64,000 bases of DNA, taken from assembly GCA_902802535.1 (NCBI GenBank), contig CADCML010000002.1, forward strand, positions 1 to 64,000, in the 5' to 3' direction. Positions 34,901 to 40,481 of this stretch are shown in pieces (positions within the stretch are counted from its first letter, which is position 1; every line of letters begins with the position of its first letter). The DNA comes from an uncultured Bacteroidia bacterium (GTDB lineage: Bacteria; Bacteroidota; Bacteroidia; Bacteroidales; F082). The notes under the pieces were generated by a model. It saw nothing but the letters and a program-made list of their open reading frames with translations, searched no databases and was not told the origin of the DNA. The position numbers and the translations under genes are program-made.

Positions 34901-36098
34901 GAGCTGCCCCGAGTGCGAGGATATCATTCCTGGTCCTGGCGCTTGCGAGCCTGGTGCACCTATCCATGTCGAGAACCTGTACGAGTCTGACCAAATCAGA
35001 GTGTGGTGGGGTGAAGAGCCTCAGCCTCCGATGGAAGACTGGCTGTACTACGACGATGGTCAGAATGTCGACGCCATCGGCCTGCAGAGCGGTGGTTCGT
35101 TCTACTGGGGCATCAAGTTCCCGGCTGCCGCCATGTCACAGTATGATGGCTGCTCGGTGACCAAGATCGGTTACTTCGACTACGCCGCTCACACGGGTAC
35201 TGTCCGCATCTACAACGGTTCGAACGGTAATGCTCCTGCCACTCTGATTGGCACTTACAGCTACACCGCCAATGGTACCGAGAGCTATGTTGAATGGGAC
35301 ATTCCGGCTGTTGCCTTCGATGCCAACCAAGACCTCTGGATTGTGATGAACAACAACGATGGTCAATATGTGGCTGCCCTGGGTAACTACACTGGCGACC
35401 CGAACGGCACGATGATTTCGACCGACGGTTCGACTTGGTACACTCTTGAAGATGCCACAGGCGGTGCTCTCTCCGGCACTTGGAACCTCCGTTGCTTCGT
35501 GACCAACCAAGCTAAGGGTGGTGAAGTTATTGCCCTTGACGACCAGAAGAACGGCACGCCTAACGGTGTGTTTGTCAACGCTGGTGTGAGCAAGCAAGGC
35601 AATGCTCCTGCCTACAACTCGGTGCGTGCCAGCATCGTGAAGTACAACGTGTATCGTTCGACCGACAATGTCAACTACGCTTTGATTGGCGAGGTTGCCG
35701 AGGCTGGTCAAACCCTGTACGAATACTTCGATTCACCTGCTCCTGGTACGTATTACTATCAGGTGAAGGCTGTGTATGACAATGGTTGCGAATCAGATCC
35801 CGCTCTGGCCTTCGACGACCCGACTCACGACTATGTGATTGGTATCTGCGACGGTATCTCGGAGAACAGCGACAATGTCGCCCTCTACCCGAACCCGACG
35901 AGCGGCAACGTGACGATTGAAGCCAATGGCATGAGCCGCATCACTGTGGTGAGCGTCCTTGGCCAGGTGGTCTTCGACACCGAACTCAATGCCGACACTT
36001 ACACGATGAACATGGCTCAGTTCAACGCTGGCCTCTACATGGTGCGTGTTTACACTGAGGAAGGTGTGACCGTCAAGCGCGTCACTGTCATGCAATAA
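25974..36098 (+). CDS. giant modular T9SS-secreted adhesin-like protein
   Basis: A 3374-residue protein. Residues 1-22 are a signal peptide (VFSLMMTLLLAFVGVAKAE). Three related domains with the core EGTSTTGYFPFYTLYNYS begin near 24, 209 and 608. Jelly-roll 'cleaved adhesin / choice-of-anchor' domains lie near 792, 1348, 2206 and 2500 (FDDSQMPAGWTTIDANNDGY type). Fibronectin-III-like segments are near 1129, 1713 and 3220; a carboxypeptidase-regulatory-like domain is near 1221 (GDVNGHVYEQDGTTGVAGATV). Two propeller-like stretches lie near 1856-2045 and 2685-2910. The last about 75 residues (VALYPNPTSGNVTIE ... GLYMVRVYTEEGVTVKRVTV) are a T9SS type A sorting domain, so it is exported through the outer membrane and anchored or released. 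No protease catalytic site is evident. Probable role: adhesion or glycan binding. Confidence 0.92.
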   Translation: MKKKVFSLMMTLLLAFVGVAKAEVVEIGTGTSTTYMVPFNSLYNYSFTEQVFLASEIGTAGNINSISFHIGQAYTSEQTNDVVLYMKNVSRETFSSTTDYEPVTAGDIVFQGQWTIPVCSAGDWITLTLDTPFAYDGTSNLMIAMDENTGSYQTRYFYCTSVTNSGICYYSDSYNPDPYNLDSYSGSKVLRSNRSNIQLDITAGGGAGAPYEAQIGEGTSTTGYFPFYTLYNYSISENLFLASELTEAGVQPGQVTSLSWYATNETGYAQQGISIWMANVSDTELTTTSHVTTGMTLVYTGSMTPATGWNEFPCNAGTFTWDGTSNVLIFCQRNNGDWNSTVYWQAGTVGFNAMAYRYQDSGAYDVTVANTMYTSQIRSNIIIKGVGAGSGPVGDQIFAIQNGVEVDTINVGSRPNGYWMEPFTFQLRNDGPATNVSIIDFTPTDYFTLVAPELPVHMAHNEVIDVQLNTGNSPEATAWQMAAIYDGGGRTARVWDIMAEPYDAQTPDVWELACTHPITQGFPFVEIPANVHNTVLHNDYTLPFPEIPEGEDAVYKLVFDQDAILDARVSIGENGKVALYTEDFYGEGGPMATNYYQGPGIGTIAAPYEAQIGEGTSTSGYLPFYCFYNYSLSQQLFLASELAEAGVTGADMSSLSWYCTATNGNLQSNITIWMANVAETAVNAASPLTNTMNKVYEGNMTPVVGWNEFVFNAGGFAWDGQSNILICVQRNNGAWASGVNWQVGVQNFTAAAYKYSDTEGPYNMEANSYSMTTTTNRANIIMKSDGRSRDAFTFDFEGGLQGWTSIDADYDGNSWFYSLDHVLYDYSGMGNNGSDGFAASASYDDMTGQSYHTNNYLVSPQKYLIADGGNVNFYYTYGSATWYDYFEVCVSTATYPTASSFTSVWTSNDMGAKGQKSSVRYDANRNRSWTPVTVDLSAYAGQEVWIAFRHYDFDMYEIWIDDVTINAASENPEPAPGTVSFGPIINDMPVEAGTYYLVASSTSPHFQVTINADDMPCPEVDGFAFNPTPADDEDGIEPGSVTLRWNIPAYATGWRLIFGTTYYPDPAHPQTIMFPEDGSFCPTLANSYTVRHLWNNTNYFWRVEFNNNGACPNGVSSPIWGFTTHLNVPQNLTVVDETVFDDEQIILNWNPVVDRTYRMYRVYRDGQLIGNTTTNQINLSTYTDGPLAYNMTGYNYYVTAVYDEGESAPSNTVNVKVSGYGDVNGHVYEQDGTTGVAGATVTMVGRDEFNVAHTYNFQTNGQGYYSGHIYAGSYNGQAAKDGYQTITEPVQGNPIAMVYNTVTSPIDYMLDENFDPVCTVIAQYYPDSLDPNSPYVKVYWGCGLPGEEIIEPFETGDFSMFDWQIDPTYPWSITTTNPYEGAYCMKSGGAGVANVVSNMTVTVNIPADGEMSFWGKISCESNWDYGYFLIDGTQMGQYTGAGSWGEKKFNITAGDHTFQWRYTKDGSVNSNDDCFYVDYITFYKRPEPAGPGWHTYLESDFDNAYRSNVGDPSWGYEYPTSVLAQYAGYNLTKVAVFSDDMYGAVGGNFTCDVYVGGSTPGAGTLASTITVDVPVSLGAWCEYDLNNAVNVTGNDPIWVIWTVNTYGGMGYPAGCASHSSQYGDWWNPGDGSGWVHMDGATWTMKNYFTNRGRTVVLGSAEMANAPMNVMQGANFSTNLRKYAKGEEMNNFAESINPNAEVVPMTSVNNTRTLSHYRIYRTNCYNDGPYTEDNTVLLATNWPGDTVYIDVEWADLPAGVYKWGVGCVYEGNRGEMVESPINWAAPVAVNQVAPLSADAHYNTALEMTPEQMAAMQQTMRGVTINRDNEAYANVAYALSWAPAGYNQFDITNLSNYSNLGSALVNRGGDYADGFFYGYDSNGTFYKIDPATGTSVDSHSTGYVSMVAMAYNYANNTMYAIDNSTSGNSRLVTVDLTTGVTTEVGFMGVSIMTLSIDLNGNAYGIQITTGDFHSIDLTTGATTLIGSTGQSVNYVQSANFDHNTETLYWFQCYSATEMGLYTVNTTTGAATLVQAGMGEITSFFVPFTYTPGPTPGPGSNNLNWLAEPRESETIWSNCLDKDMFLEGDVTVNVLLNSADSPEGVQVTFTNYNEAEQEMYPIAPIILDQTGYYVFDSFRKGEYNVKVEFDGYVTITDSVSIWEPTDLRYVMTEIIYNINNLYVSSTGWAMWDAQGIPGGGGGGQGGQGDTFSVNFDDSQMPAGWTTIDANNDGYDWVLGSQIGGVYLVSGASLAGSGHNASNDLICSGSYSNYSGAAINPDNYLVSPQVNLAAGSTFSFWACAQDAGYPAEHFGVFVSDNGTSDWTEVQSWTMTAKGVGETMSIGRDGQMRAQGNWYQKTVDLGAYAGQKYIAIRHFSCYDQFILDIDDIELTSGAKSDDRHLEHFKVMCTSLDGEPIFNANTPADQPFCQLATESLVPGDHYICKVAAVYSTGMSDWVQAEWQYIPCDNYAGTVNGISVNGNTVTWDYPGGGTGPTPPGQGDTFSINFDDSQIPAGWTVIDGGSPAGYGWQIGSIKLGSTGNGHNGSADLILSQSYDNNYGVVYPDNWFISPAVTLGSGSQFSLWACGQDANYAGEHFGVFVSTTGTNPSDFTMVGEWTLTAKGDRYDGPRGNRDQGNWYQKTVDLGDFAGEGRYIAVRHFNCSDMFYLDVDDLELTNGAKSNRNAWDLMMTFTAPEGGHYGVAYDGNNFYTSNWGYSSAAHNFYKYDLQGNMLEGFEIAGCGTLRGITYDGTYFYGVANSSTVYCVDLANHSVVSTFSSSYGAMRGITYDPERDGFWVIGNWSGNLTLIDRTGAIQQTGPAPESASDLAYYKDENDVEHIYCFNNGTNDVNDWVIGNTTMGGSVFNFSNVPGYDAGSSGGCTVGSFNGKIAFIGDLQQSPNLIGIYELRDDNTTPTPPPTPSGDILGAMIFVDGEWEAFVPVPTNTYTYEGEGNNICVRMVYNGTNNLPEGNIYYSMSCPECEDIIPGPGACEPGAPIHVENLYESDQIRVWWGEEPQPPMEDWLYYDDGQNVDAIGLQSGGSFYWGIKFPAAAMSQYDGCSVTKIGYFDYAAHTGTVRIYNGSNGNAPATLIGTYSYTANGTESYVEWDIPAVAFDANQDLWIVMNNNDGQYVAALGNYTGDPNGTMISTDGSTWYTLEDATGGALSGTWNLRCFVTNQAKGGEVIALDDQKNGTPNGVFVNAGVSKQGNAPAYNSVRASIVKYNVYRSTDNVNYALIGEVAEAGQTLYEYFDSPAPGTYYYQVKAVYDNGCESDPALAFDDPTHDYVIGICDGISENSDNVALYPNPTSGNVTIEANGMSRITVVSVLGQVVFDTELNADTYTMNMAQFNAGLYMVRVYTEEGVTVKRVTVMQ

Positions 36099-36106
36099 AT
36101 GACATT

Positions 36107-36165
36107 GCGGAATTGATTTCCGCGAAAATTTGGGCGGCATCCTTTTGGGGTGCCGCCCTTTTTTT
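36107..36165 (+). terminator. double hairpin terminator of the giant gene
   Basis: A first hairpin GCGGAA/TTCCGC (36107-36123) is followed by a strong stem GGGCGGCA/TGCCGCCC (36132-36139 with 36151-36158) and seven T (36159-36165). Confidence 0.85.
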
Positions 36166-36199
36166 GTCCCATTGTGCCTCTACAATAGAAAAATATATC

Positions 36200-36207
36200 T
36201 ATCTTTG
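36200..36207 (+). promoter_or_regulatory. Bacteroidota -7 box (TATCTTTG) for the toxin-antitoxin pair
   Basis: Exact TAnnTTTG, 20 bases before the antitoxin ATG at 36228. Confidence 0.6.
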
Positions 36208-36227
36208 CACGTTTAATATTCCATACC

Positions 36228-36377
36228 ATGTTGTCAGTAGAACCTATGACCGATATTTTGGAAGTTGCACCCGGTACGGAAAAACTTCAACGAAGGCTCC
36301 CCGAAGATTGCGTTACTTTGGAGCAGTTTAAGAATGACTATTTCCGTCTATTGAAGCAGCGTTATGAAAGTGTATGA
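36228..36377 (+). CDS. small antitoxin-like protein
   Basis: A 49-residue frame (MLSVEPMTDILEVAPGTEKL...) ending KQRYESV. It begins 20 bases after a consensus promoter box and overlaps the toxin gene by 14 bases. Size, order and overlap fit the antitoxin of a ParE/RelE-type module. The sequence itself shows no DNA-binding motif, so the call rests on context. Confidence 0.68.
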   Translation: MLSVEPMTDILEVAPGTEKLQRRLPEDCVTLEQFKNDYFRLLKQRYESV

Positions 36378-36672
36378 GGTAGTGGTTCATAGACGTGTTT
36401 ATGAGCAAATAGCAAGTATTCAAGACTATATTGCCAGTATCAACACCTATGCTTCCGCAGTAAAATACTCAAACGCTCTTTTTGATGAAATAAGTACACT
36501 TTCTTATCTTGCTGATGTCTTGCCTGAAACGGATTGGGCATCGGCCAAAGAATATCATCCAGAGGCAAAAAGAATGGTAACTCACAATCGGAAATGGAAC
36601 ATTATTTTCCATATTGATGACGATTTTGTCATTATTGACAGCATTTTGGCTTCATCTTCAATGAAACAATAG
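36364..36672 (+). CDS. ParE/RelE-family toxin
   Basis: A 102-residue protein (MKVYEVVVHRRVYEQIASIQDYIA...) with the RelE/ParE fold pattern: N-terminal strand, two helices carrying basic residues, then the C-terminal strands RKWNIIFHIDDDFVIIDSIL. Members either poison gyrase (ParE) or cut mRNA on the ribosome (RelE); the exact branch is unclear here. The start overlaps the 3' end of the antitoxin gene, and sufE starts 10 bases after its stop. Confidence 0.75.
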   Translation: MKVYEVVVHRRVYEQIASIQDYIASINTYASAVKYSNALFDEISTLSYLADVLPETDWASAKEYHPEAKRMVTHNRKWNIIFHIDDDFVIIDSILASSSMKQ

Positions 36673-36682
36673 ATATAGAATT

Positions 36683-37102
36683 ATGACTATAAAGGAAATA
36701 CAAAACAGCATTGTAGAAGATTTCTCGATGTTCGACGATTGGATGGACCGCTACGCCATGCTGATTGAAATGGGGAAGGAGTGCCCCATCATCGACGACC
36801 AATACCGTAACGACCAATACCTGATTAATGGATGCCAGTCGCGTGTTTGGCTTCACGCTGAGCTCAAAGACGGCAAAGTATATTACACTGCAGATAGCGA
36901 CGCGGTCATCACCAAGGGTATCGTCAATTTGTTGATAAAGGTGTTCAATGGACAAACTCCGAAAGATATTTTGTCAGCCGACCTGTCGTTTTTGGACGAA
37001 ATCGGCTTGAAAGAGCATTTGAGTCCGACCCGTTCCAATGGCTTGCTCTCGATGCTGAAGCAGATGCTGCTTTATGCCGAGGCGTTTAGTTTGAAATCAT
37101 AA
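36683..37102 (+). CDS. sufE: cysteine desulfuration protein SufE
   Basis: A 139-residue protein. YLINGCQSRVWLHAE holds the active Cys that accepts sulfane sulfur from SufS and passes it to the SufB scaffold for Fe-S cluster assembly. FDDWMDRYAMLIEMG is the conserved N-terminal helix and RSNGLLSMLKQML the C-terminal one. No sufBCDS genes are nearby; SUF genes are often dispersed in this phylum. Confidence 0.92.
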   Translation: MTIKEIQNSIVEDFSMFDDWMDRYAMLIEMGKECPIIDDQYRNDQYLINGCQSRVWLHAELKDGKVYYTADSDAVITKGIVNLLIKVFNGQTPKDILSADLSFLDEIGLKEHLSPTRSNGLLSMLKQMLLYAEAFSLKS

Positions 37103-37143
37103 GTAGATGAGAACTGCGCCGCGGAAGGTCATGGTAAGGTGAT

Positions 37144-37503
37144 TTAATACATAAAATCCATCGGGGAATAATTGGCATAATCGCCATCCAAGCCTAATTC
37201 GGCCTTGGCCTCGTCGGATAACATGCTAATATCCCAAACGGGGTCGAACGTCAGTTCGACCTCCACTTTTTTTACGCCCATGATAGCCTGCACGCGAGTC
37301 TTCACCTCTGCGGGCAGGGTCTCTGCCACAGGACAGTTGGGTGCCGTCACCGTCATCACAATTTTCACCTTGCCTTCTTCATCCACATCAATGCCATAGA
37401 TGAGATGAAGGGTCCAAATATCCACCGGAATCTCAGGGTCGTAAATGGATTTTAAGACGCTGATGACGGTTTCCTTCAGGTTGTTTCTTTCTTCTTCGTT
37501 CAT
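37144..37503 (-). CDS. SufT/MIP18-family (DUF59) Fe-S assembly protein
   Basis: A 119-residue protein: VLKSIYDPEIPVDIWTLHLIYG (the DPE-I-vNIvdLGLIY-like motif), VTAPNCPVAETLP (conserved Cys), and VELTFDPVWDISML. MIP18/SufT proteins help maturation of iron-sulfur proteins. Its position opposite sufE supports that. Its start codon overlaps the stop of the kinase-like gene upstream (ATGA, 37500-37503). Confidence 0.9.
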   Translation of the reverse strand: MNEEERNNLKETVISVLKSIYDPEIPVDIWTLHLIYGIDVDEEGKVKIVMTVTAPNCPVAETLPAEVKTRVQAIMGVKKVEVELTFDPVWDISMLSDEAKAELGLDGDYANYSPMDFMY

Positions 37504-38357
37504 TTCTCAAGTAAATCTTTCGCCATACCCAAGAACATCAACGCCACGGCATTGAAATCCATGTTCAAGTCCTTACTCAGGCCGACTCTGTCCTTGAAGA
37601 TGGCCACATTGTACCATTGCAGGCATTGGAAGGCGCGGTGGAAATAGAGGCGTTTCAATTCTTCCTCAGTCGGTTTGTGGCCCAAGTATGCTTCAAGCAG
37701 CGACAAAGCTTTGTCGAAACCTGCATTGCCGTAACAAGCGATGTCGTAGAAGGGGTCGTTCATGCCGGCAAACTCCCAGTCCAAGACATAAAGTTTGTCG
37801 CCGTTAATTACCAAGTTGGTAGGTTGGTAGTCGCAATGACAAGGCACCATTGGCACGCTGACGTATTGCTTACGCAACTCTTCCAGCTTGTTACGGAGAT
37901 TGAGATATTCTTGCGGGTGAGTGAAACCCATCTCTATGCAATAGTTTTGGTAAGTATCGAGGCGGCCAAAGGCGTTGTAGTCCTTGAACTTCAGGTCGCT
38001 GGTGTGGATTTTCTTCAAGGCTTTCACCGACATCTCGTTGTAGGAAACCACGTCGGTGGTGCTCATGATGGTGCCTTCCACGTATTCGGCTAACTTCTCG
38101 CCCGAGCGAATTTCCACGTAGGTGGTCACGTTGTTCAATCCGAGGCGGTCCACTTCCTGGATGTTGGCCCATTCGTCGTCGCGGTCCACGAACCTTTCGG
38201 CAAACTTACCGGGCACGCGGTAAGTGTACTTTTTTCCTTGACATTCAACAACGTAAGTGTAGTTGCTCATGCCGCCTTCGAGGCGTATCACGATTTTGGC
38301 ATCGTGGGCATGAAGCAGTGCGTTAACTCTAAAAATGATATAGTCTTCAATAGTCAT
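37500..38357 (-). CDS. choline/ethanolamine kinase family protein
   Basis: A 285-residue protein of the aminoglycoside-phosphotransferase fold. LEGGMSNYTYVVECQGKKYTYRV is the nucleotide loop. VPCHCDYQPTNLVINGDKLY holds the HxDxxxxN catalytic loop, and VLDWEFAGMNDPFYDIACY the metal-binding Asp. It resembles LicA-type choline kinases, which make phosphocholine for lipids or surface decoration. No CTP:phosphocholine cytidylyltransferase is adjacent. It is translationally coupled to the SufT-like gene, an unexpected pairing. Confidence 0.85.
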   Translation of the reverse strand: MTIEDYIIFRVNALLHAHDAKIVIRLEGGMSNYTYVVECQGKKYTYRVPGKFAERFVDRDDEWANIQEVDRLGLNNVTTYVEIRSGEKLAEYVEGTIMSTTDVVSYNEMSVKALKKIHTSDLKFKDYNAFGRLDTYQNYCIEMGFTHPQEYLNLRNKLEELRKQYVSVPMVPCHCDYQPTNLVINGDKLYVLDWEFAGMNDPFYDIACYGNAGFDKALSLLEAYLGHKPTEEELKRLYFHRAFQCLQWYNVAIFKDRVGLSKDLNMDFNAVALMFLGMAKDLLEK

Positions 38358-38395
38358 GACAGTATGTTTTTAATAATGATTGTCTAAACAGTCGG

Positions 38396-38403
38396 CAAAG
38401 ATA
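38396..38403 (-). promoter_or_regulatory. Bacteroidota -7 box (TATCTTTG) for the choline-kinase-like gene
   Basis: Exact TAnnTTTG on the minus strand, 38 bases before ATG 38357. Confidence 0.55.
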
Positions 38404-38444
38404 CATTTATTTTTTTTTGCTTGCTTGGATTGGGAAAAATATTG

Positions 38445-38452
38445 TACTTTTG
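38445..38452 (+). promoter_or_regulatory. Bacteroidota -7 box (TACTTTTG) for tRNA-Ala(CGC)
   Basis: Exact TAnnTTTG, 32 bases before the tRNA 5' end. Confidence 0.6.
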
Positions 38453-38484
38453 CAGCCGCTTAGGCTACAGAGCTTGAGGAAGCC

Positions 38485-38557
38485 GGGGATTTAGCTCATC
38501 TGGTAGAGCGTCAGGTTCGCAATCTGAAGGTGGCCGGTTCGAGTCCGGTAATCTCCA
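38485..38557 (+). tRNA. tRNA-Ala (CGC)
   Basis: A 73-base cloverleaf. The acceptor stem GGGGATT/AATCTCC again has G3-U70, the alanine identity pair. The D arm is AGCTCATCTGGTAGAGC. The anticodon stem TCAGG/TCTGA carries loop TTCGCAA, anticodon CGC, and the T arm is GGCCGGTTCGAGTCCGG. A73; no encoded CCA. It marks the left border of the accessory island. Confidence 0.93.
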
Positions 38558-38570
38558 CGGAAACATCAAG

Positions 38571-38603
38571 AAAACCCGCTGAAAACCAGTGGGTTTTTGT
38601 TTT
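38571..38603 (+). terminator. tRNA-Ala(CGC) terminator
   Basis: Stem AAAACCCGCTG / CAGTGGGTTTT (38571-38581 with 38587-38597, one G-U pair) followed by T-rich sequence. It closely resembles the hairpin after the other tRNA-Ala gene. Confidence 0.8.
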
Positions 38604-38626
38604 TATAAATTGAAGTCTCCTTTTTA

Positions 38627-40359
38627 GGGATTGTCGTATAATTCTAGATTTTTGACTTACCTTGTTGATTGTGTTTATGTTTTTTATACACAAAAGATGC
38701 TGACTTGTTACTCTCCAAGAGAATGTCGTTCACAACCGACCATTTTTTGTTCATAACCGTCTAATTTGCGCACAGTCAATCGGGAGTCCCCACCTGAGCA
38801 CTCCGTACCGGGCCCGTTTGAAGCACCCGACTATGCGGCTTTGGCTTTCTGCTGTTGCGTCAGCCGCTCGGCCAAAAGCACCGCGTTGGCGGTGTGGATG
38901 CCGAAGAAGATGTACAGTATCTCCGTCTCCTTCTTCCTCGCCTTGATCCGCCGCATCGCGTAATGCTCCTTCTGGATCCCGAACGAGCCTTCCATCGCAG
39001 TGGCCCTGACCCTCGCAAGCTCCTGACGCACATAGTCCTGCTCCTTCTTTTCTTGGGTGGGTCGCCCGCGCTTGACAAAAGAGGTCTGGATGCCGTTCTC
39101 CTTGCAGAAGCCGCGGTTGTCCGTGCCGGCATAGCTCGCGTCGCCGCCTATCTTTTTCACGTCCACCCCGAACAGTCGCCTGTGCATCTTGACACAGTGT
39201 TGGAGCCTCGTCCCTTCGTTGAAGGCGTTGAACGACATCTTCTCGATGAACGAGATCCCGTCCACCATGATGTTGTTGCACTTCGCGCCGAACTCCACGC
39301 TCTTTACCTCCTTGCCCCTGACGATGGGTCTCACATACGGCTTCGACACGCTCACTATCCTGTCGGGGATGCTTTCCCTCCGGTCGCCGCTGTCGAAGTG
39401 GTTGCGCTGCTGGCGGTACACCTTCGTGATGATGTCAACCAACGACTTCTCCTTGACGGTCAACAGCTCCGGGACATCGCACCCGCGTTCCATCCTGCGT
39501 ATCTCTTTTAGTATCTTCCCGAGCAGGTTCAGCAAGCGGCGCGTCATCTTCCTTGTCTGGGTGTTGCTGTGCTTGCGCTGCTTGCGGTACGACAGGCAGG
39601 CCTTCTCCACGTCAAGGTACTTCGTCCTCGGGCGATGGACACCCATGCGCCCGCTCACCTCGCACATGATTTTGTATGTCTTCTTGACGCACTCCCACAG
39701 GAGCTTCTGGTCTGTCGGGTACCGCATCTCGCTCTCGTAGCACGTCGCGTCGGTGTACATCGTGTCAAGGTCTTTCATGTACGGCTTCCATGCCTCGGCC
39801 AGCACGTCCTGCAGGCGTTGTATCTTCAGCTTGTCGGCCAGTTCCTTGGCGATGTCGTCGATCAGCTTGTAGTTCGTCAGCGGTTCTTCGGGGTCGATGC
39901 GGATGCCGCAGAAGATCTGGTAGTGGATGTTCCCGTTCAGCTGCTCCATCAGCTTCGGCGCGCTCAACTGCGTGTACGTCTTCAGGAACATCAGCGCAAC
40001 CTTCCCCTCAGGGGTGAAGTAGGGCTTGGCACCCCGCTTCGGAACCTGACGCTTGTTTACAAGGCCGAAAGTCTCGGCCATCTGCCGCAGTGGCAGCACC
40101 TTCTTCATCCTTCCCAGTTCCGTGTTCTCGAACGTCTTGAGGTATAAATCGTAAAAATCGTACTCCGTGAACGGTAAACTTTGGCTTAATTCGGATATTC
40201 TTCGTACCTTTGTCATCTATTTTGTTTTTTCGATTCCCCCGATTTTTGCTTTTCCACGGCTTTCGGGGGAATTTTTTTTGTTCCGACCACAAAGATACTA
40301 AAAAGTATCCAATTGACAATCAATATATTATATTTTCTTTAATAATATACGACTATCCC
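38627..40359 (-). mobile_element. insertion sequence, 1.73 kb, with inverted ends and 6-bp direct repeat
   Basis: The left end GGGATTGTCGTATAAT (from 38627) is inverted at the right end as GGGATAGTCGTATATT (reading leftward from 40359). Both ends are flanked by TTTTTA (38621-38626 and 40360-40365), a likely target duplication. Inside is one transposase gene. A strong hairpin with eight T (TTCCCCCGA/TCGGGGGAA, 40234-40279) lies between the right end and the transposase start and would stop rightward antisense transcription. The exact IS family was not determined. Confidence 0.8.
38831..40216 (-). CDS. DDE transposase (IS5/IS1182-like)
   Basis: A 461-residue transposase. The N-terminal DUF772-type region (KTYTQLSAPKLMEQLNGNIHY) precedes the catalytic triad: Asp in DTMYTDATCYESE, Asp in KIGGDASYAGTDNRGF, and Glu in AMEGSFGIQKEHY. 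A Lys/Arg-rich insert lies between. The frame is intact, so the element may still move. Codon choice is more GC-rich than the AT-rich genes to its right, consistent with a different origin. Confidence 0.9.
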   Translation of the reverse strand: MTKVRRISELSQSLPFTEYDFYDLYLKTFENTELGRMKKVLPLRQMAETFGLVNKRQVPKRGAKPYFTPEGKVALMFLKTYTQLSAPKLMEQLNGNIHYQIFCGIRIDPEEPLTNYKLIDDIAKELADKLKIQRLQDVLAEAWKPYMKDLDTMYTDATCYESEMRYPTDQKLLWECVKKTYKIMCEVSGRMGVHRPRTKYLDVEKACLSYRKQRKHSNTQTRKMTRRLLNLLGKILKEIRRMERGCDVPELLTVKEKSLVDIITKVYRQQRNHFDSGDRRESIPDRIVSVSKPYVRPIVRGKEVKSVEFGAKCNNIMVDGISFIEKMSFNAFNEGTRLQHCVKMHRRLFGVDVKKIGGDASYAGTDNRGFCKENGIQTSFVKRGRPTQEKKEQDYVRQELARVRATAMEGSFGIQKEHYAMRRIKARKKETEILYIFFGIHTANAVLLAERLTQQQKAKAA

Positions 40360-40443
40360 TTTTTAGTCCCTAAGAAACCTGATGAAACACTAGAAATTCA
40401 TTGACAATTAAATAACAGGTGCTTGATGATTAAAGCAAATAGA

Positions 40444-40476
40444 GAAAACGGATGTAAAAGTCCGTTTTCTTTTTTA
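40444..40476. terminator. hairpin at the 3' end of the defence operon
   Basis: Stem GAAAACGGA / TCCGTTTTC (40444-40452 with 40461-40469), followed by T residues on the plus strand. It lies 6 bases beyond the AbiH-FGE stop and can also form in that leftward transcript. Confidence 0.6.
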
Positions 40477-40481
40477 TTTTA

